A stretch of DNA of 64,000 nucleotides from positions 275,623 to 339,622 of the forward strand of contig NZ_MAFC01000009.1 in NCBI RefSeq assembly GCF_002013465.1. Reading direction: 5' to 3'. The DNA is from Mycobacterium sp. D16R12 (GTDB lineage Bacteria > Actinomycetota > Actinomycetes > Mycobacteriales > Mycobacteriaceae). The notes under the pieces are model-generated. The model did no database searches. It saw nothing but the letters and a program-made list of their open reading frames with translations, and was not told the origin of the DNA. Numbering within the stretch: the stretch's first letter is position 1; every line of letters starts with the position of its first letter. Positions 24,927 through 33,951 of the stretch are shown here, one piece after another. A program made the translations under genes and the position numbers.

Positions 24927-26516
24927 GTGACCGACACGATCGATGCGACCGCTATGTCTACGAGTCTTGACCAGCCTTACCGTGCACGACGGCAGAATTG
25001 GTGTAACCAGCTGGCCCGGCACGCGCTCATGCAACCCAACGCCACGGCGATCCGGTATCTGGGGCGCAGCATCTCCTGGGGAGAGCTGAACCAGCGTGTG
25101 CAATCGCTGGCCGATGCGCTGTCGCGCCGCGGTGTCGGATTCGGCGACCGCGTGCTCATCCTCATGCTCAACCGCCCCGAGTACGTCGAATCATGGCTGG
25201 CCATCAACGAACTGGGAGCCATCGCGATCCCGGTGAATTTCCGCATGACGCCGCCGGAGGTGGCGTTCCTGGTCGAGAACAGTGGGGCCAAGGTCGCGAT
25301 CACCGAGACAGTGCTGGCTCCGGTGGCGGCCGCGGTACGCCAACAGGTGTCCGCGTTGGAGACGGTCATCATCGCCGGCTCGGAGTCCGCGGACGGTGCT
25401 CTCGGATACGAAGAGGTCATAGCCGAAGTTGGTGACGCGCATGCAGAAGTGGATCTGCCCGGCGATACTCCCGCGCTCATCATGTACACCTCCGGCACGA
25501 CGGGCCGGCCCAAGGGCGCGGTGCTGACGCACCTCAATCTGTCCGGACAGGCGATGAGCTATCTGCTGAGCACCACTGTCGACCTGAATTCCGATGTGGG
25601 GTTCATTGGCGTCCCCATGTTCCACATCGCCGGCGTGGGCAACATGATCACCGGCTTGTTGCTGGGCCTACCCACGGTCATTCACCCCCTGGGAGCCTTT
25701 GATCCGGGCGTTCTGCTGGACGTTCTGGAGTCCGAGGGTGTCACCGGAATCTTCCTGGTCCCTGCTCAGTGGCAAGCGGTCTGCGCGGCGCAGCAGGCAA
25801 ACCCGCGCAAGGTCAAACTCAAGACGCTCTCCTGGGGGGCGGCCCCCGCGAGCGATGTGCTGCTGCGGACGATGTCCGAGACGTTCCCCGACGCCAGGAT
25901 CTTGGCCGCGTTCGGACAGACCGAGATGTCGCCGGTCACCTGCATGCTCATGGGAGAAGACGCCATCCGGAAGATGGGTTCCGTTGGCCGGGTGATTCCG
26001 ACGGTGTCTGCGCGTGTTGTGGACGACAACATGAACGATGTGCCGGTCGGTGAGGTCGGGGAGATTGTCTATCGGGCCCCGACGCTGATGCAGGGCTACT
26101 GGAACAACCCCGAGGCGACGGCCGATGCGTTCGCGGGTGGCTGGTTCCACTCCGGTGACCTGGTCCGTCAGGACGCGGACGGTTTCGTGTGGGTGGTGGA
26201 CCGTAAGAAGGACATGATCATCTCCGGCGGAGAGAACATCTATTGCGCGGAGGTGGAGAACGCGCTCGCCGAGCACGAGCAAATCGCCGAGGTGGCGGTG
26301 ATCGGCAGGCCGCACGAGAAGTGGGGCGAAGTGCCGGTGGCGGTGGCAGCCATCCATGGAGAGGCTCTGACCATCGGTGATCTCGATGGATTTCTCACCG
26401 AGCGGCTGGCCCGCTACAAGCACCCCAAGGATCTCGTGGTCGTGGATGCGCTACCGCGCAACCCCTCGGGCAAGGTTCTCAAAAACGAGCTGCGCAAGCA
26501 GTTCGGTGGTAGTTGA
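24927..26516 (+). CDS. fadD5: Fatty-acyl-CoA synthetase FadD5-like
   Basis: This 529-aa ANL-superfamily enzyme activates fatty acids with ATP and CoA. The P-loop MYTSGTTGRPKGAVLTH, the A5 motif AAFGQTEMSPVT, GYWNNPEATADAF, SGDLVRQDADGFVWVVDRKKDMI and the C-terminal lysine motif PRNPSGKVLKNELR are all present. The position downstream of an mce1R-like gene and upstream of mceA corresponds to fadD5 of the mce1 locus, proposed to act on imported or recycled lipids. The start is GTG behind AGGAGAG, 11 bases after the hydratase. About 220 bases separate it from mceA, so the mce genes may also have their own promoter. Confidence 0.9.
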   Translation: MTDTIDATAMSTSLDQPYRARRQNWCNQLARHALMQPNATAIRYLGRSISWGELNQRVQSLADALSRRGVGFGDRVLILMLNRPEYVESWLAINELGAIAIPVNFRMTPPEVAFLVENSGAKVAITETVLAPVAAAVRQQVSALETVIIAGSESADGALGYEEVIAEVGDAHAEVDLPGDTPALIMYTSGTTGRPKGAVLTHLNLSGQAMSYLLSTTVDLNSDVGFIGVPMFHIAGVGNMITGLLLGLPTVIHPLGAFDPGVLLDVLESEGVTGIFLVPAQWQAVCAAQQANPRKVKLKTLSWGAAPASDVLLRTMSETFPDARILAAFGQTEMSPVTCMLMGEDAIRKMGSVGRVIPTVSARVVDDNMNDVPVGEVGEIVYRAPTLMQGYWNNPEATADAFAGGWFHSGDLVRQDADGFVWVVDRKKDMIISGGENIYCAEVENALAEHEQIAEVAVIGRPHEKWGEVPVAVAAIHGEALTIGDLDGFLTERLARYKHPKDLVVVDALPRNPSGKVLKNELRKQFGGS

Positions 26517-26557
26517 TAGCAAACATGAATCTGGATTCAGAAAAGTTTGGTAAAGCG

Positions 26558-26585
26558 TAATACGTAGAACTGTACGTAATGTACA
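26558..26585. promoter_or_regulatory. AT-rich repeat region before the mce operon
   Basis: Two TACGTA hexamers (26561-26566 and 26573-26578) and the inverted repeat TGTAC-GTAAT-GTACA (26571-26585) lie in the AT-rich gap behind fadD5. This looks like a promoter/operator region for the mce genes that follow. No regulator can be named. Confidence 0.5.
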
Positions 26586-26619
26586 TTCCTGTAATCGCCG
26601 TCACATCGGAGGGGTTGGC

Positions 26620-26676
26620 GTGACCGAACCTGTAGATATTTGCAGGCCGCGTTTGCTGACGAAAGGGACCTGGTGA
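26620..26676 (+). CDS. Micro-ORF 1 before mceA (18 aa), leader or permease remnant
   Basis: A GTG behind GGAGGGG (five-base spacing) opens an 18-codon frame, MTEPVDICRPRLLTKGTW. It ends in TGATG with a second micro-ORF. It sits exactly where yrbEA/yrbEB permease genes precede mceA in other mce operons. It may be a leader peptide or the leftover start of a deleted permease gene. Coding is supported only by the ribosome-binding site and the coupling. Confidence 0.3.
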   Translation: MTEPVDICRPRLLTKGTW

Positions 26677-26753
26677 TGCCTCGGATGCTGTGGTGGCGCC
26701 GCATCGACGCGCGTCCAGATGCCGAAGGAGGTCGGTGTGCCGAACTCCTTTGA
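26676..26753 (+). CDS. Micro-ORF 2 overlapping the mceA start (25 aa)
   Basis: An ATG sharing TGATG with micro-ORF 1 opens a 25-codon frame (MPRMLWWRRIDARPDAEGGR...). It stops 14 bases inside mceA in another frame. The mceA ribosome-binding site AAGGAGGT lies within it. Translation of this frame would run ribosomes over the mceA start region, so it could couple translation. It has no recognisable homology and may be chance. Confidence 0.25.
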   Translation: MPRMLWWRRIDARPDAEGGRCAELL

Positions 26754-28269
26754 GTCCGACGGCCGCGGTCCGTCGGACCGACAGCTGCTGCTGTGCGGCG
26801 TGGCGATCGCCCTCGTGGCCGCCCTGATAGGCACTGCCCTGGTCATCAAGTCGACCGGCCGGTTCAACAACTACGTGCGTGTGGAGGCAGAACTCACGAA
26901 CGTAGGAGACGGCCTTCCCGCGAAGTCGGACGTCAAATTCCAGGGCGTGCTCGTGGGTTCGGTCAACGATCTGACCCCCTCGCAGCGCGGTAGGCCCAAT
27001 GTCGTTCACATCGATCTGAAACCCGATCTGGCGCCCACGATTCCGCGGTCGGTCACTGCCAGAGTGGTCCCCAGTAACGTCTTCGCGGTTTCTTCGGTGG
27101 AGCTTGTCGACCACGGCCCCGGTGCGGCCATCACCAATGGAACCGTTATCGGCGAGGACACCGAGCTCCCGACGGTGCTGTTCCAGACGACCATCAGCAA
27201 GCTGCGCGACATCCTGCTGGCCAACGGGCGCGGCCGCAACGACGATTCCGTGGGCATCTTCGCCGTCATCGCCGCGGCGACGGAGGGCCGGCGTGCGACT
27301 CTTCTGAACGCGGCCGGGCAACTGACCAGGATCATCGACCAACTCAACGACGTCGTCGCGACGGATACCGGCCCGTCGACCCTGTCTGCGCTCCTGAACG
27401 CGACCAAGGGGCTATCGACAACCGCCCCGGAGCTCGTCGATGCGCTGCATCAAGCGGTTAAGCCCATGCAGACGCTGGCCGAAAGGCGAGACCAGTTACA
27501 GACTCTGCTCAACGCCGGATTGCACACCACCGGTATCGTCCGGCAGTCGTTGGACAACCAGACCGACCGGATGATCGACATCACCACCAAGCTGACCCCG
27601 GTCGTCGGTGTGCTCGCGCAGAACTCGGTGCACTTCCTGCCGATCGCGGCGCGACTGAAGGTGTTCTCCGACAAGTTTTTCAGCGACGTGTGGGATCCGG
27701 AAAGAGACGTCGTCAACATTCGGGGAAATCTGTCCTTCACGCCGTCGACGATGTACACCCGCGCCGATTGCCCGCGGTACGGGGAGCTGAAGGGGCCGAG
27801 CTGCTTCACCGCGCCCGAGCTGGTGGTGCGCCCGGATCTTCCCGAAGTACTGCTGCCGCAGAACTTCAAGCCACCGCCCGATCTTGCGCCGCCGCCGGGG
27901 ACCGAGGTCGGTCCGGACGGGAATTTGATCGTCACCGGGCCGCCGCTGCACAACCCGTCTCCCAACTTGCAGGATCCCAACCCGCCGTTGCCGTGGTGGC
28001 AGCCCAATCCGTCACCGCGTGTCCCCGGCACCGCGGATCCTGATGACGCCGAACCGCCACCAGTGCCCGGCGGCGCGGCCCCCGCTGCTACTGCGCCCGC
28101 TTCGTTCGGTGGGGCCGTTGGGCCGATCGGAAGTAAGACCGAACGTGAGCAACTGGGCATGATCACCGGAAACACGGCAACCTCGTCCACCCAGCTGCTG
28201 CTGGGTCCGGTCGCGCGCGGTACCAAACCCGTTGTGGCCCAGCAGGCCCAGGCGGGGGGACAGCGATGA
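26737..28269 (+). CDS. mceA: MceA-type Mce protein
   Basis: This 510-aa first Mce subunit of the second operon has a membrane anchor at about residues 14-40 (LLLCGVAIALVAALIGTALVIK). An MlaD domain carries the GLPAKSDVKFQGVLVGSVNDL motif, and a helical domain follows. A long proline-rich tail starts near residue 370 (PPPDLAPPPGTEVGPDG, NPPLPWWQPNPSPRVPG). GTG 26737 is chosen because AAGGAGGT ends four bases upstream; an ATG at 26719 is less well placed. No yrbE permease genes precede it, unlike standard mce operons. The stop overlaps mceB by four bases. Confidence 0.92.
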   Translation: MPNSFESDGRGPSDRQLLLCGVAIALVAALIGTALVIKSTGRFNNYVRVEAELTNVGDGLPAKSDVKFQGVLVGSVNDLTPSQRGRPNVVHIDLKPDLAPTIPRSVTARVVPSNVFAVSSVELVDHGPGAAITNGTVIGEDTELPTVLFQTTISKLRDILLANGRGRNDDSVGIFAVIAAATEGRRATLLNAAGQLTRIIDQLNDVVATDTGPSTLSALLNATKGLSTTAPELVDALHQAVKPMQTLAERRDQLQTLLNAGLHTTGIVRQSLDNQTDRMIDITTKLTPVVGVLAQNSVHFLPIAARLKVFSDKFFSDVWDPERDVVNIRGNLSFTPSTMYTRADCPRYGELKGPSCFTAPELVVRPDLPEVLLPQNFKPPPDLAPPPGTEVGPDGNLIVTGPPLHNPSPNLQDPNPPLPWWQPNPSPRVPGTADPDDAEPPPVPGGAAPAATAPASFGGAVGPIGSKTEREQLGMITGNTATSSTQLLLGPVARGTKPVVAQQAQAGGQR

Positions 28270-29321
28270 AATTTCGTGGACCGTTGATTGGTCTGTCGGT
28301 ATTCATGGTGATCGCGGTGGCGATGACGTGGCTGGTGTACGCCACCCTGCGTCGCGAGGTCGCGGGATCGACCTACGCCTATGCCGCGATGTTCACCGAC
28401 GTCACCGGGTTGCGCGACGGGGATGACGTGCGCGTGGCGGGTGTTCGGGTCGGACGCATCGAATCGGTCGCGATCGACGGTGATCTGGCCAAGGTGGAAT
28501 TCCGGGTACAGACCGAGCAGCCGTTGTACGGCAACACGATTGCGACGATCACGTACCAGAACATCGTCGGTCAGCGTTATCTCGGACTGTCCCTTGGCAA
28601 GACCGGCAGTACCGATCGACTCAAGCCGGGCAGCGTGATCCCCGTGGAGCAGACGGAGCCGTCCTTCGACATCGGCATGCTGTTGCACGGATTTGAACCC
28701 CTTTTCAGCGTGCTCGATCCCACCGAGGTCGACAACCTCACCGATGGTGTCGTCAAGTCTCTACAAGGGGACAGCGGCTCGATCGTCGGTCTGGTTGACC
28801 AGACATCGCGACTCACCGAGACCTTCGCGGGCCGCGACAAGGTTCTCGACGATGTGATCACCAATCTCAACGGCCTGACGAAAACCCTCGCTGGACAAAA
28901 TAAGAATCTGGACAGCGTGTTGACGCACACACGTGAGATGGTGGCGGTCCTGGACAGCCGCCGCGCAGGGTTGGTGGATTCGATCGGCTCGACGGGTTTC
29001 GCGGTACGTCGGCTGTCGAAGATATCGGACACGGTGTATCCGCAACTCAACCAAATTCTCTACCGGGAACCGGGATTCGTCAGTCACCTGAACGCCGTCG
29101 AACCCCAGCTTGCCTTCACGGGCGCCAATCTGCCGCTACTCCTCAAGGGTGTTGCGCGAACCACCCAAGAGGGCGCGTTCATCAACGGATACGTCTGCGA
29201 TCTCAACATCACCGGGTTCTTCCCCGGACTCAACGACGTCGTTCCGATCATCGTGAATGCCGCCACCCCCGGTAACAAGGCTCAATACACTCCGAAATGC
29301 AGGAACCTGGCAGATGGATAA
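28266..29321 (+). CDS. mceB: MceB-type Mce protein
   Basis: This 351-aa second Mce subunit has an N-terminal anchor (PLIGLSVFMVIAVAMTWLVYATL). The MlaD domain contains AAMFTDVTGLRDGDDVRVAGVRVGRIESV and NIVGQRYLGLS, and a helical Mce domain extends to the C-terminus. It ends with a cysteine-containing segment (GYVCDLNITGFFPGLND ... KCRNLADG). The ATG overlaps the mceA stop by four bases, and the stop overlaps the mceC start by eight. It is exported and membrane-anchored, part of the lipid-conducting Mce assembly. Confidence 0.93.
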   Translation: MKFRGPLIGLSVFMVIAVAMTWLVYATLRREVAGSTYAYAAMFTDVTGLRDGDDVRVAGVRVGRIESVAIDGDLAKVEFRVQTEQPLYGNTIATITYQNIVGQRYLGLSLGKTGSTDRLKPGSVIPVEQTEPSFDIGMLLHGFEPLFSVLDPTEVDNLTDGVVKSLQGDSGSIVGLVDQTSRLTETFAGRDKVLDDVITNLNGLTKTLAGQNKNLDSVLTHTREMVAVLDSRRAGLVDSIGSTGFAVRRLSKISDTVYPQLNQILYREPGFVSHLNAVEPQLAFTGANLPLLLKGVARTTQEGAFINGYVCDLNITGFFPGLNDVVPIIVNAATPGNKAQYTPKCRNLADG

Positions 29322-30360
29322 ACCCACAGTGTGGCAACGTATTTCGCGACGCCCTGTCGAGACATACAACAAGATCTGGTTGGGCGCAATAGCGTTGGCG
29401 GTGATCGGCTCCCTGGTGGGGGCGATGCTGCTGGTGAAGGCAATCGGCGTCGGTTACAGCCACTACACCGGGGAGTTCCTGCAGGCGGCGTCGCTGCAAC
29501 CGGGGGCCAATGTGTCGTATGCGGGAGTCCCGGTGGGGAACGTCACGAGTGTCGAGCTGGCGGGCGACCACATCGAAGTCGGTATGCGGGTCCGCGACGA
29601 CATCACCCTGCGTAAGGACGCCAAAGCGTCGATCAAGATCACCACGATTCTCGGCAATCAGTACGTGGAGTTACGCAACGGCGGTGAGGGTGTGTTGCCC
29701 AACCGTCGAATCGATCTTGCGCACACCGATGTTCCGTACGACCTACAGGCCACACTCCAGGACGCAGCCGCCACTTTCGAACAGGTAGACGCCGACAAGA
29801 TCGCGGAGTCTGTGGGGATACTGGGTAAACAGCTCGAGGGCTTACCCGCTGTGCTGCCGCAGGCGATGGAGAACATTCAGACGCTGTCGTCGGTGATATC
29901 GCATCGCCGCGATCAGATCGGCACACTGTTGGCCAGTACCGAGTTGGTGTCGGGCACTCTGTACCGGCAACAGGGCGATATCGGCAAACTGATCGTTCAG
30001 GGCCGTGATCTGCTCGGCGAGTTCGTTTCTCGGCAAGCGAGTTTCCACTCCATGATGCGCGCGGTGACCGAGCTGACGAACTTCCTGAGCAAGGTTGTCG
30101 TCAAGGACAGGCGCGCGGTCGATGCGCTCATCGCCGATGTGAAGACCTTCAGCAATTTGATCGGTGGCCATGATGACCTGTTCCGGAGCATTCTGCAGGT
30201 GACGGCGGTCGCGGCCCGGAACTTCACCAATCTCACGGGTTACGGAAACGCACTCGAGCTGAGCGCGCCCGGTGGTCTCGCGGTGGATTCGTGGATGTGC
30301 GCGATCAGTGGACGAGCCAAGCAGTTCAACATGATCCCGTACTTCAAGGACTGCCAATGA
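29314..30360 (+). CDS. mceC: MceC-type Mce protein
   Basis: This 348-aa third Mce subunit has an anchor helix IWLGAIALAVIGSLVGAMLLVK near residues 21-42. The MlaD domain contains LQPGANVSYAGVPVGNVTSVELAG and a helical region follows. ATG 29314 is used: it gives MDKPTVWQRISRRPVETYNK, overlaps the mceB stop by eight bases, and is preferred over the longer frame from 29257 that lies inside mceB. The stop overlaps mceD in ATGA. Confidence 0.92.
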   Translation: MDKPTVWQRISRRPVETYNKIWLGAIALAVIGSLVGAMLLVKAIGVGYSHYTGEFLQAASLQPGANVSYAGVPVGNVTSVELAGDHIEVGMRVRDDITLRKDAKASIKITTILGNQYVELRNGGEGVLPNRRIDLAHTDVPYDLQATLQDAAATFEQVDADKIAESVGILGKQLEGLPAVLPQAMENIQTLSSVISHRRDQIGTLLASTELVSGTLYRQQGDIGKLIVQGRDLLGEFVSRQASFHSMMRAVTELTNFLSKVVVKDRRAVDALIADVKTFSNLIGGHDDLFRSILQVTAVAARNFTNLTGYGNALELSAPGGLAVDSWMCAISGRAKQFNMIPYFKDCQ

Positions 30361-31490
30361 GCACACCGATAAGCACACGGACGCGGCGAGTCATCTGGAT
30401 CGCGGGGGCACTGGCCGTGGTGGTCGCGGTGGTGGTGGCGGCCGTCGGGTGGACCTACGTGCGTGAGCGGATCAACAGGCTCACCGTCACGGCCCAATTC
30501 GAATCGGTCTCCGGCCTCTATCCCGATAACAAGGTGTCGGTGCTCGGCATGCCGATCGGCAAGGTCACGAAGATCACCTCGCGTGGTACCTACATGGAAG
30601 TTGAATTCGAAGTCGACTCGAAGGTCAAGGTGCCGGCAGACGCCAAGGCTGTCACGGTGTCCACCTCGATTCTTACCGATCGTCACATCGAACTGACACC
30701 TGTCTATCGTGGTGGACCGACGCTCAAGGACGGGGACGTCATCGGGCTGGACCGCACGAAGACGCCCGTGGAATTCGACCGGGTGCTGGCCATGATCGAC
30801 AGGCTCTCCAAGGCGATGAAGGGCGACGGTAAGGGCGGCGGGCCACTCGCGGATGTTGTGAACAACAGCGCCAATGCGCTGTCCGGAAACGGTGAGTTGA
30901 TGAGGGCCTCGCTGGACGAGTTGTCCAAGGCGCTTCGTCTGAGTGCCGACGGCGGTGCGATGACTCGCGATCAGCTGACCAAGATCATCACCCGCCTCAG
31001 TTCGCTTTTCGATGCCGCGGCACGTAATGACCAGAACATCCGGGATTTCTCCTCCCAGGTGCGGCAGTTGTCCCAGGTGCTCGATCAGGAGCAGCTGGGA
31101 TCGGGCACCACCGGCAAACAGCTGAATAACATTCTGCTGCAAGCAGGTTCACTGCTAGAGCAGAATCGCGATGCCATCAAACAATCGGTCGGTAACTCCA
31201 ACCAGATCGCCCAGGCGATTTACGACAACCGGCGGGAGTTATCGGAAGGGTTCGACCTGCTTCCCATGATGGCGGACAACGTCTACAACATCGTCGACCC
31301 CATCAACAACGTGGTGCGTGCCCATGTGCCGGTGGACAGGTTGTTGTTCGACACCCAGGCCGCCAAGGAGATCTGCAATCTCATGGGTCTGCGCCAACTG
31401 GGATGCAGCACAGGCACCCTGCAGGACTACGGACCCGATTTCGGATTGACGTATGTGCTCGACGGTCTCGCGGCGATGGGGCAGAAATGA
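30357..31490 (+). CDS. mceD: MceD-type Mce protein
   Basis: This 377-aa fourth Mce subunit has an N-terminal anchor (VIWIAGALAVVVAVVVAAVGW). The MlaD domain contains GLYPDNKVSVLGMPIGKVTKI, and a conserved helical part has RLSKAMKGDGKGGGPLADVVNN. It ends CNLMGLRQLGCSTGTL and YGPDFGLTYVLDGLAAMGQ, the same ending as the partial MceD at the window start. ATG overlaps the mceC stop (ATGA), and the stop overlaps the mceE ATG. Confidence 0.93.
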   Translation: MSTPISTRTRRVIWIAGALAVVVAVVVAAVGWTYVRERINRLTVTAQFESVSGLYPDNKVSVLGMPIGKVTKITSRGTYMEVEFEVDSKVKVPADAKAVTVSTSILTDRHIELTPVYRGGPTLKDGDVIGLDRTKTPVEFDRVLAMIDRLSKAMKGDGKGGGPLADVVNNSANALSGNGELMRASLDELSKALRLSADGGAMTRDQLTKIITRLSSLFDAAARNDQNIRDFSSQVRQLSQVLDQEQLGSGTTGKQLNNILLQAGSLLEQNRDAIKQSVGNSNQIAQAIYDNRRELSEGFDLLPMMADNVYNIVDPINNVVRAHVPVDRLLFDTQAAKEICNLMGLRQLGCSTGTLQDYGPDFGLTYVLDGLAAMGQK

Positions 31491-32695
31491 ACCGATGGCA
31501 AAGATACGCAGGGGCCGCGGCGGTTCTCGCTGTGCTGCTGACGAGCGGCTGCAGCACTAACGGTCTTGCCAGCCTCCCGCTTCCGGCACCGGGCATGACG
31601 GGCGGTTCGTATGGCCTGACGGCAGTGTTCACCAACATCTTGAACCTGCCGTCGCGTGCCAAGGTGAAACTGGGCGGAGCCGATGTCGGCGAGGTCGATT
31701 CCATGAGCACCACCAACTACACCGCCGTGGTCACGATGCGGATCCGTTCGGATGTGGAGATTCCCAAGGGGACCACCGTGGAGTTGCGCACCGCGACGCC
31801 GCTGGGCGACGTCTTCGTCGCGCTGAAACCGCCGCACCCCGCCGACGCCAGCGCACCCCTCCTGCGCGACGGGGACACGATTGGTCTGGATTCGACCACC
31901 GCCGCCGCGACGGTGGAGGCGGTGCTGAGTTCGGCGGCCATCATCGTCAACGGCGGTGCGGTACGCAATCTGACCGGCACGATCAACGGCCTCGGTCGCG
32001 CCACCGGGCCCAACGGTGCGGCGTTCGGCGATCTGATCGGAAAGTCGAACCGGCTGCTGGGCACTCTCAACGCCCGGTCCGGTCAGCTGGATTCCGCGCT
32101 GCGGGACACCGCACAGCTTGCCGCTGAGATGAATACGCGGCACGAGACGCTCTCGGAGCTGTTGGTCGCTGCCGCGCCTGCCACGGACACCCTGTCGGCC
32201 AATGCATCGAATATCGCAGACCTCGCCGACCAGGTGGGTGCGGTGACCAAGCAGCTCTCCAAGTTCCCCTCGATCGCGGGTACCGACACCAGCGGCCGCA
32301 GTGTCATCGCCGATTTCAATACTCTGGCGGGTTCATTCAATGACATCGCGGTCAGTCCCGACACCAGCTTTGCCGCGCTCAATCGGCTGATGCCCCCCAT
32401 CATCAAGATCATGGCAGGCTCGGCATTCGCCGCCCGGGTATCAATAGACAAACTGGTGCTGGGATCGATACCCGATATCGGCTACCAGGGTGATCCGGGG
32501 CTGCATGGCCCGAAGCGCTATGACTGGGCCAAATTGGTCGGATCGTTCAAGTACACCCTGTGGCGCCTGCAGGAGCGTGTTGTGGGTAAGGGACCCGACG
32601 CTCCGGCAATTCCGGTGCGCCCGAGTCCGACCGAGCCCGGAGTCATCGAACCGATACCGGGCGCTGTGCCCGTACCCCAGGGGCCGCCGCGATGA
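31487..32695 (+). CDS. mceE: MceE-type Mce lipoprotein
   Basis: This 402-aa fifth subunit is predicted to be a lipoprotein with the signal MNRWQRYAGAAAVLAVLLTSGC, lipid attachment at Cys22. The MlaD domain (LPSRAKVKLGGADVGEVDSM; TATPLGDVFVALKPP) and the helical Mce region are followed by a proline-rich tail (IPVRPSPTEPGVIEPIPG). It is strongly similar along its length to the MceE at 990, showing that the two operons are paralogous. Both junctions overlap by four bases. Confidence 0.93.
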   Translation: MNRWQRYAGAAAVLAVLLTSGCSTNGLASLPLPAPGMTGGSYGLTAVFTNILNLPSRAKVKLGGADVGEVDSMSTTNYTAVVTMRIRSDVEIPKGTTVELRTATPLGDVFVALKPPHPADASAPLLRDGDTIGLDSTTAAATVEAVLSSAAIIVNGGAVRNLTGTINGLGRATGPNGAAFGDLIGKSNRLLGTLNARSGQLDSALRDTAQLAAEMNTRHETLSELLVAAAPATDTLSANASNIADLADQVGAVTKQLSKFPSIAGTDTSGRSVIADFNTLAGSFNDIAVSPDTSFAALNRLMPPIIKIMAGSAFAARVSIDKLVLGSIPDIGYQGDPGLHGPKRYDWAKLVGSFKYTLWRLQERVVGKGPDAPAIPVRPSPTEPGVIEPIPGAVPVPQGPPR

Positions 32696-33945
32696 TCAAC
32701 GTACTGGCCAACACGGTGGTGGACGCCGTAAAGATGGGGCACCGCAACCGCTTCTGGCTGTCGGGGTTCGCCCTCGTGGCCACCCTGGCGGTGGCGTGCG
32801 CCTACCTGGCGGTGGGCGCGTTGCGCGCCAGGGCATTCGCCTCGACCTATGAGGTGTCGATCGAGCTGCCGGAGTCCGGTGGTTTGATCCCCAACCAGGA
32901 TGTGGCGCTGCGCGGCATGCGGATTGGCCGGGTGGACTCGGTGACGCCTTCTCCTCGTGGACCGGTCGCGCTGATTCATATCGAGTCCGACGTGAAGATT
33001 CCGGTGGGCAGTCCCGTGCGAGTATCCGGGCTTTCGCCGGCGGGTGAGCAGTACGTCGACTTCGCGCCGGTGACGACGACCGGCCCATACTTGGACAACG
33101 GCAGTGTGATCGCCCGTGGGCAGGCGACTGTTCCGGTATCGCTCTCGAAGCTGCTTGCCAATGCCGATGGTGCTCTTGCACAGGCGGATCCGCAGAAGTT
33201 GGAGATCATCAAGAAGGAACTCCATCTCTCACGCGAGGCGCCGCGCAAGATGACCGACATCATCGACGGCGGCGTATTCCTCTTGTCGACACTGGATTCC
33301 GTGCTTCCGGAGACGGTCAGCGTTCTCAAGAAGAGCCGTGTGACGTTGTCCTCGTTTGCGGAGATGAACAACGGCCTCGCCACCACCACACAGGGCCTGA
33401 ATCGGTCTCTAAACGGCGTGGCCCGCATGGATGGTGGCTTTCGCACGCTGATCGACAGGGTGCCCGGGCCGCTGGCGACCACCGACGCTGTGTTCGCCGA
33501 TAACTCCGACAGCATGGCGCAGCTGCTGGGGAACCTCACCACGGTGGCGCAGTTGTCCTACGTGCGCGTGCCGGCGCTCAATGCGCTGTTCCCGTCGTAT
33601 CGCGGATCGGTGATCGAGGCGGTGGGCAACACCTTTTACGACCACGGCGTGTGGGCCACCGCCGACATATATCCCCGTTACACCTGCGACTACGGATATC
33701 CGCGTACTGCGGTATCGGCCGCCGATTACCCGGAGCCGTTCCTGTATGCGGGCTACTGCCGAGATGAGGACCCTGCGGTGCTCATACGCGGTGCCAAGAA
33801 TGCCCCGCGGCCGGCCGATGACGATACCGCCGGCCCGCCCAAGGGCGCCGATTTGGGTAAGGTGGCCGACCCGACCCCCAAGGGGCGCTTCAGTATTCCC
33901 ACACCGTACGGCGGACCTACGCTCCCGATCGAGCCACCGAAGTAG
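32692..33945 (+). CDS. mceF: MceF-type Mce protein
   Basis: This 417-aa sixth subunit ends the second mce operon. The anchor is at about residues 21-42 (FWLSGFALVATLAVACAYLAVG), and the MlaD motif is GLIPNQDVALRGMRIGRVDSV. The tail has NAPRPADDDTAGPPKGADLGKVADPTPKGRFSIPT split over a few residues, nearly the same as in the first MceF. No Mas gene follows. A hairpin overlaps its stop codon, and a convergent gene begins immediately after. Confidence 0.93.
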   Translation: MINVLANTVVDAVKMGHRNRFWLSGFALVATLAVACAYLAVGALRARAFASTYEVSIELPESGGLIPNQDVALRGMRIGRVDSVTPSPRGPVALIHIESDVKIPVGSPVRVSGLSPAGEQYVDFAPVTTTGPYLDNGSVIARGQATVPVSLSKLLANADGALAQADPQKLEIIKKELHLSREAPRKMTDIIDGGVFLLSTLDSVLPETVSVLKKSRVTLSSFAEMNNGLATTTQGLNRSLNGVARMDGGFRTLIDRVPGPLATTDAVFADNSDSMAQLLGNLTTVAQLSYVRVPALNALFPSYRGSVIEAVGNTFYDHGVWATADIYPRYTCDYGYPRTAVSAADYPEPFLYAGYCRDEDPAVLIRGAKNAPRPADDDTAGPPKGADLGKVADPTPKGRFSIPTPYGGPTLPIEPPK

Positions 33946-33951
33946 GTGGCT
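33932..33951. terminator. Hairpin overlapping the mceF stop
   Basis: AGCCACC (33932-33938) pairs with GGTGGCT (33945-33951) around GAAGTA. The structure covers the mceF stop and touches the stop of the converging glycosidase gene. It is probably a bidirectional terminator without T-tract. Confidence 0.55.
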
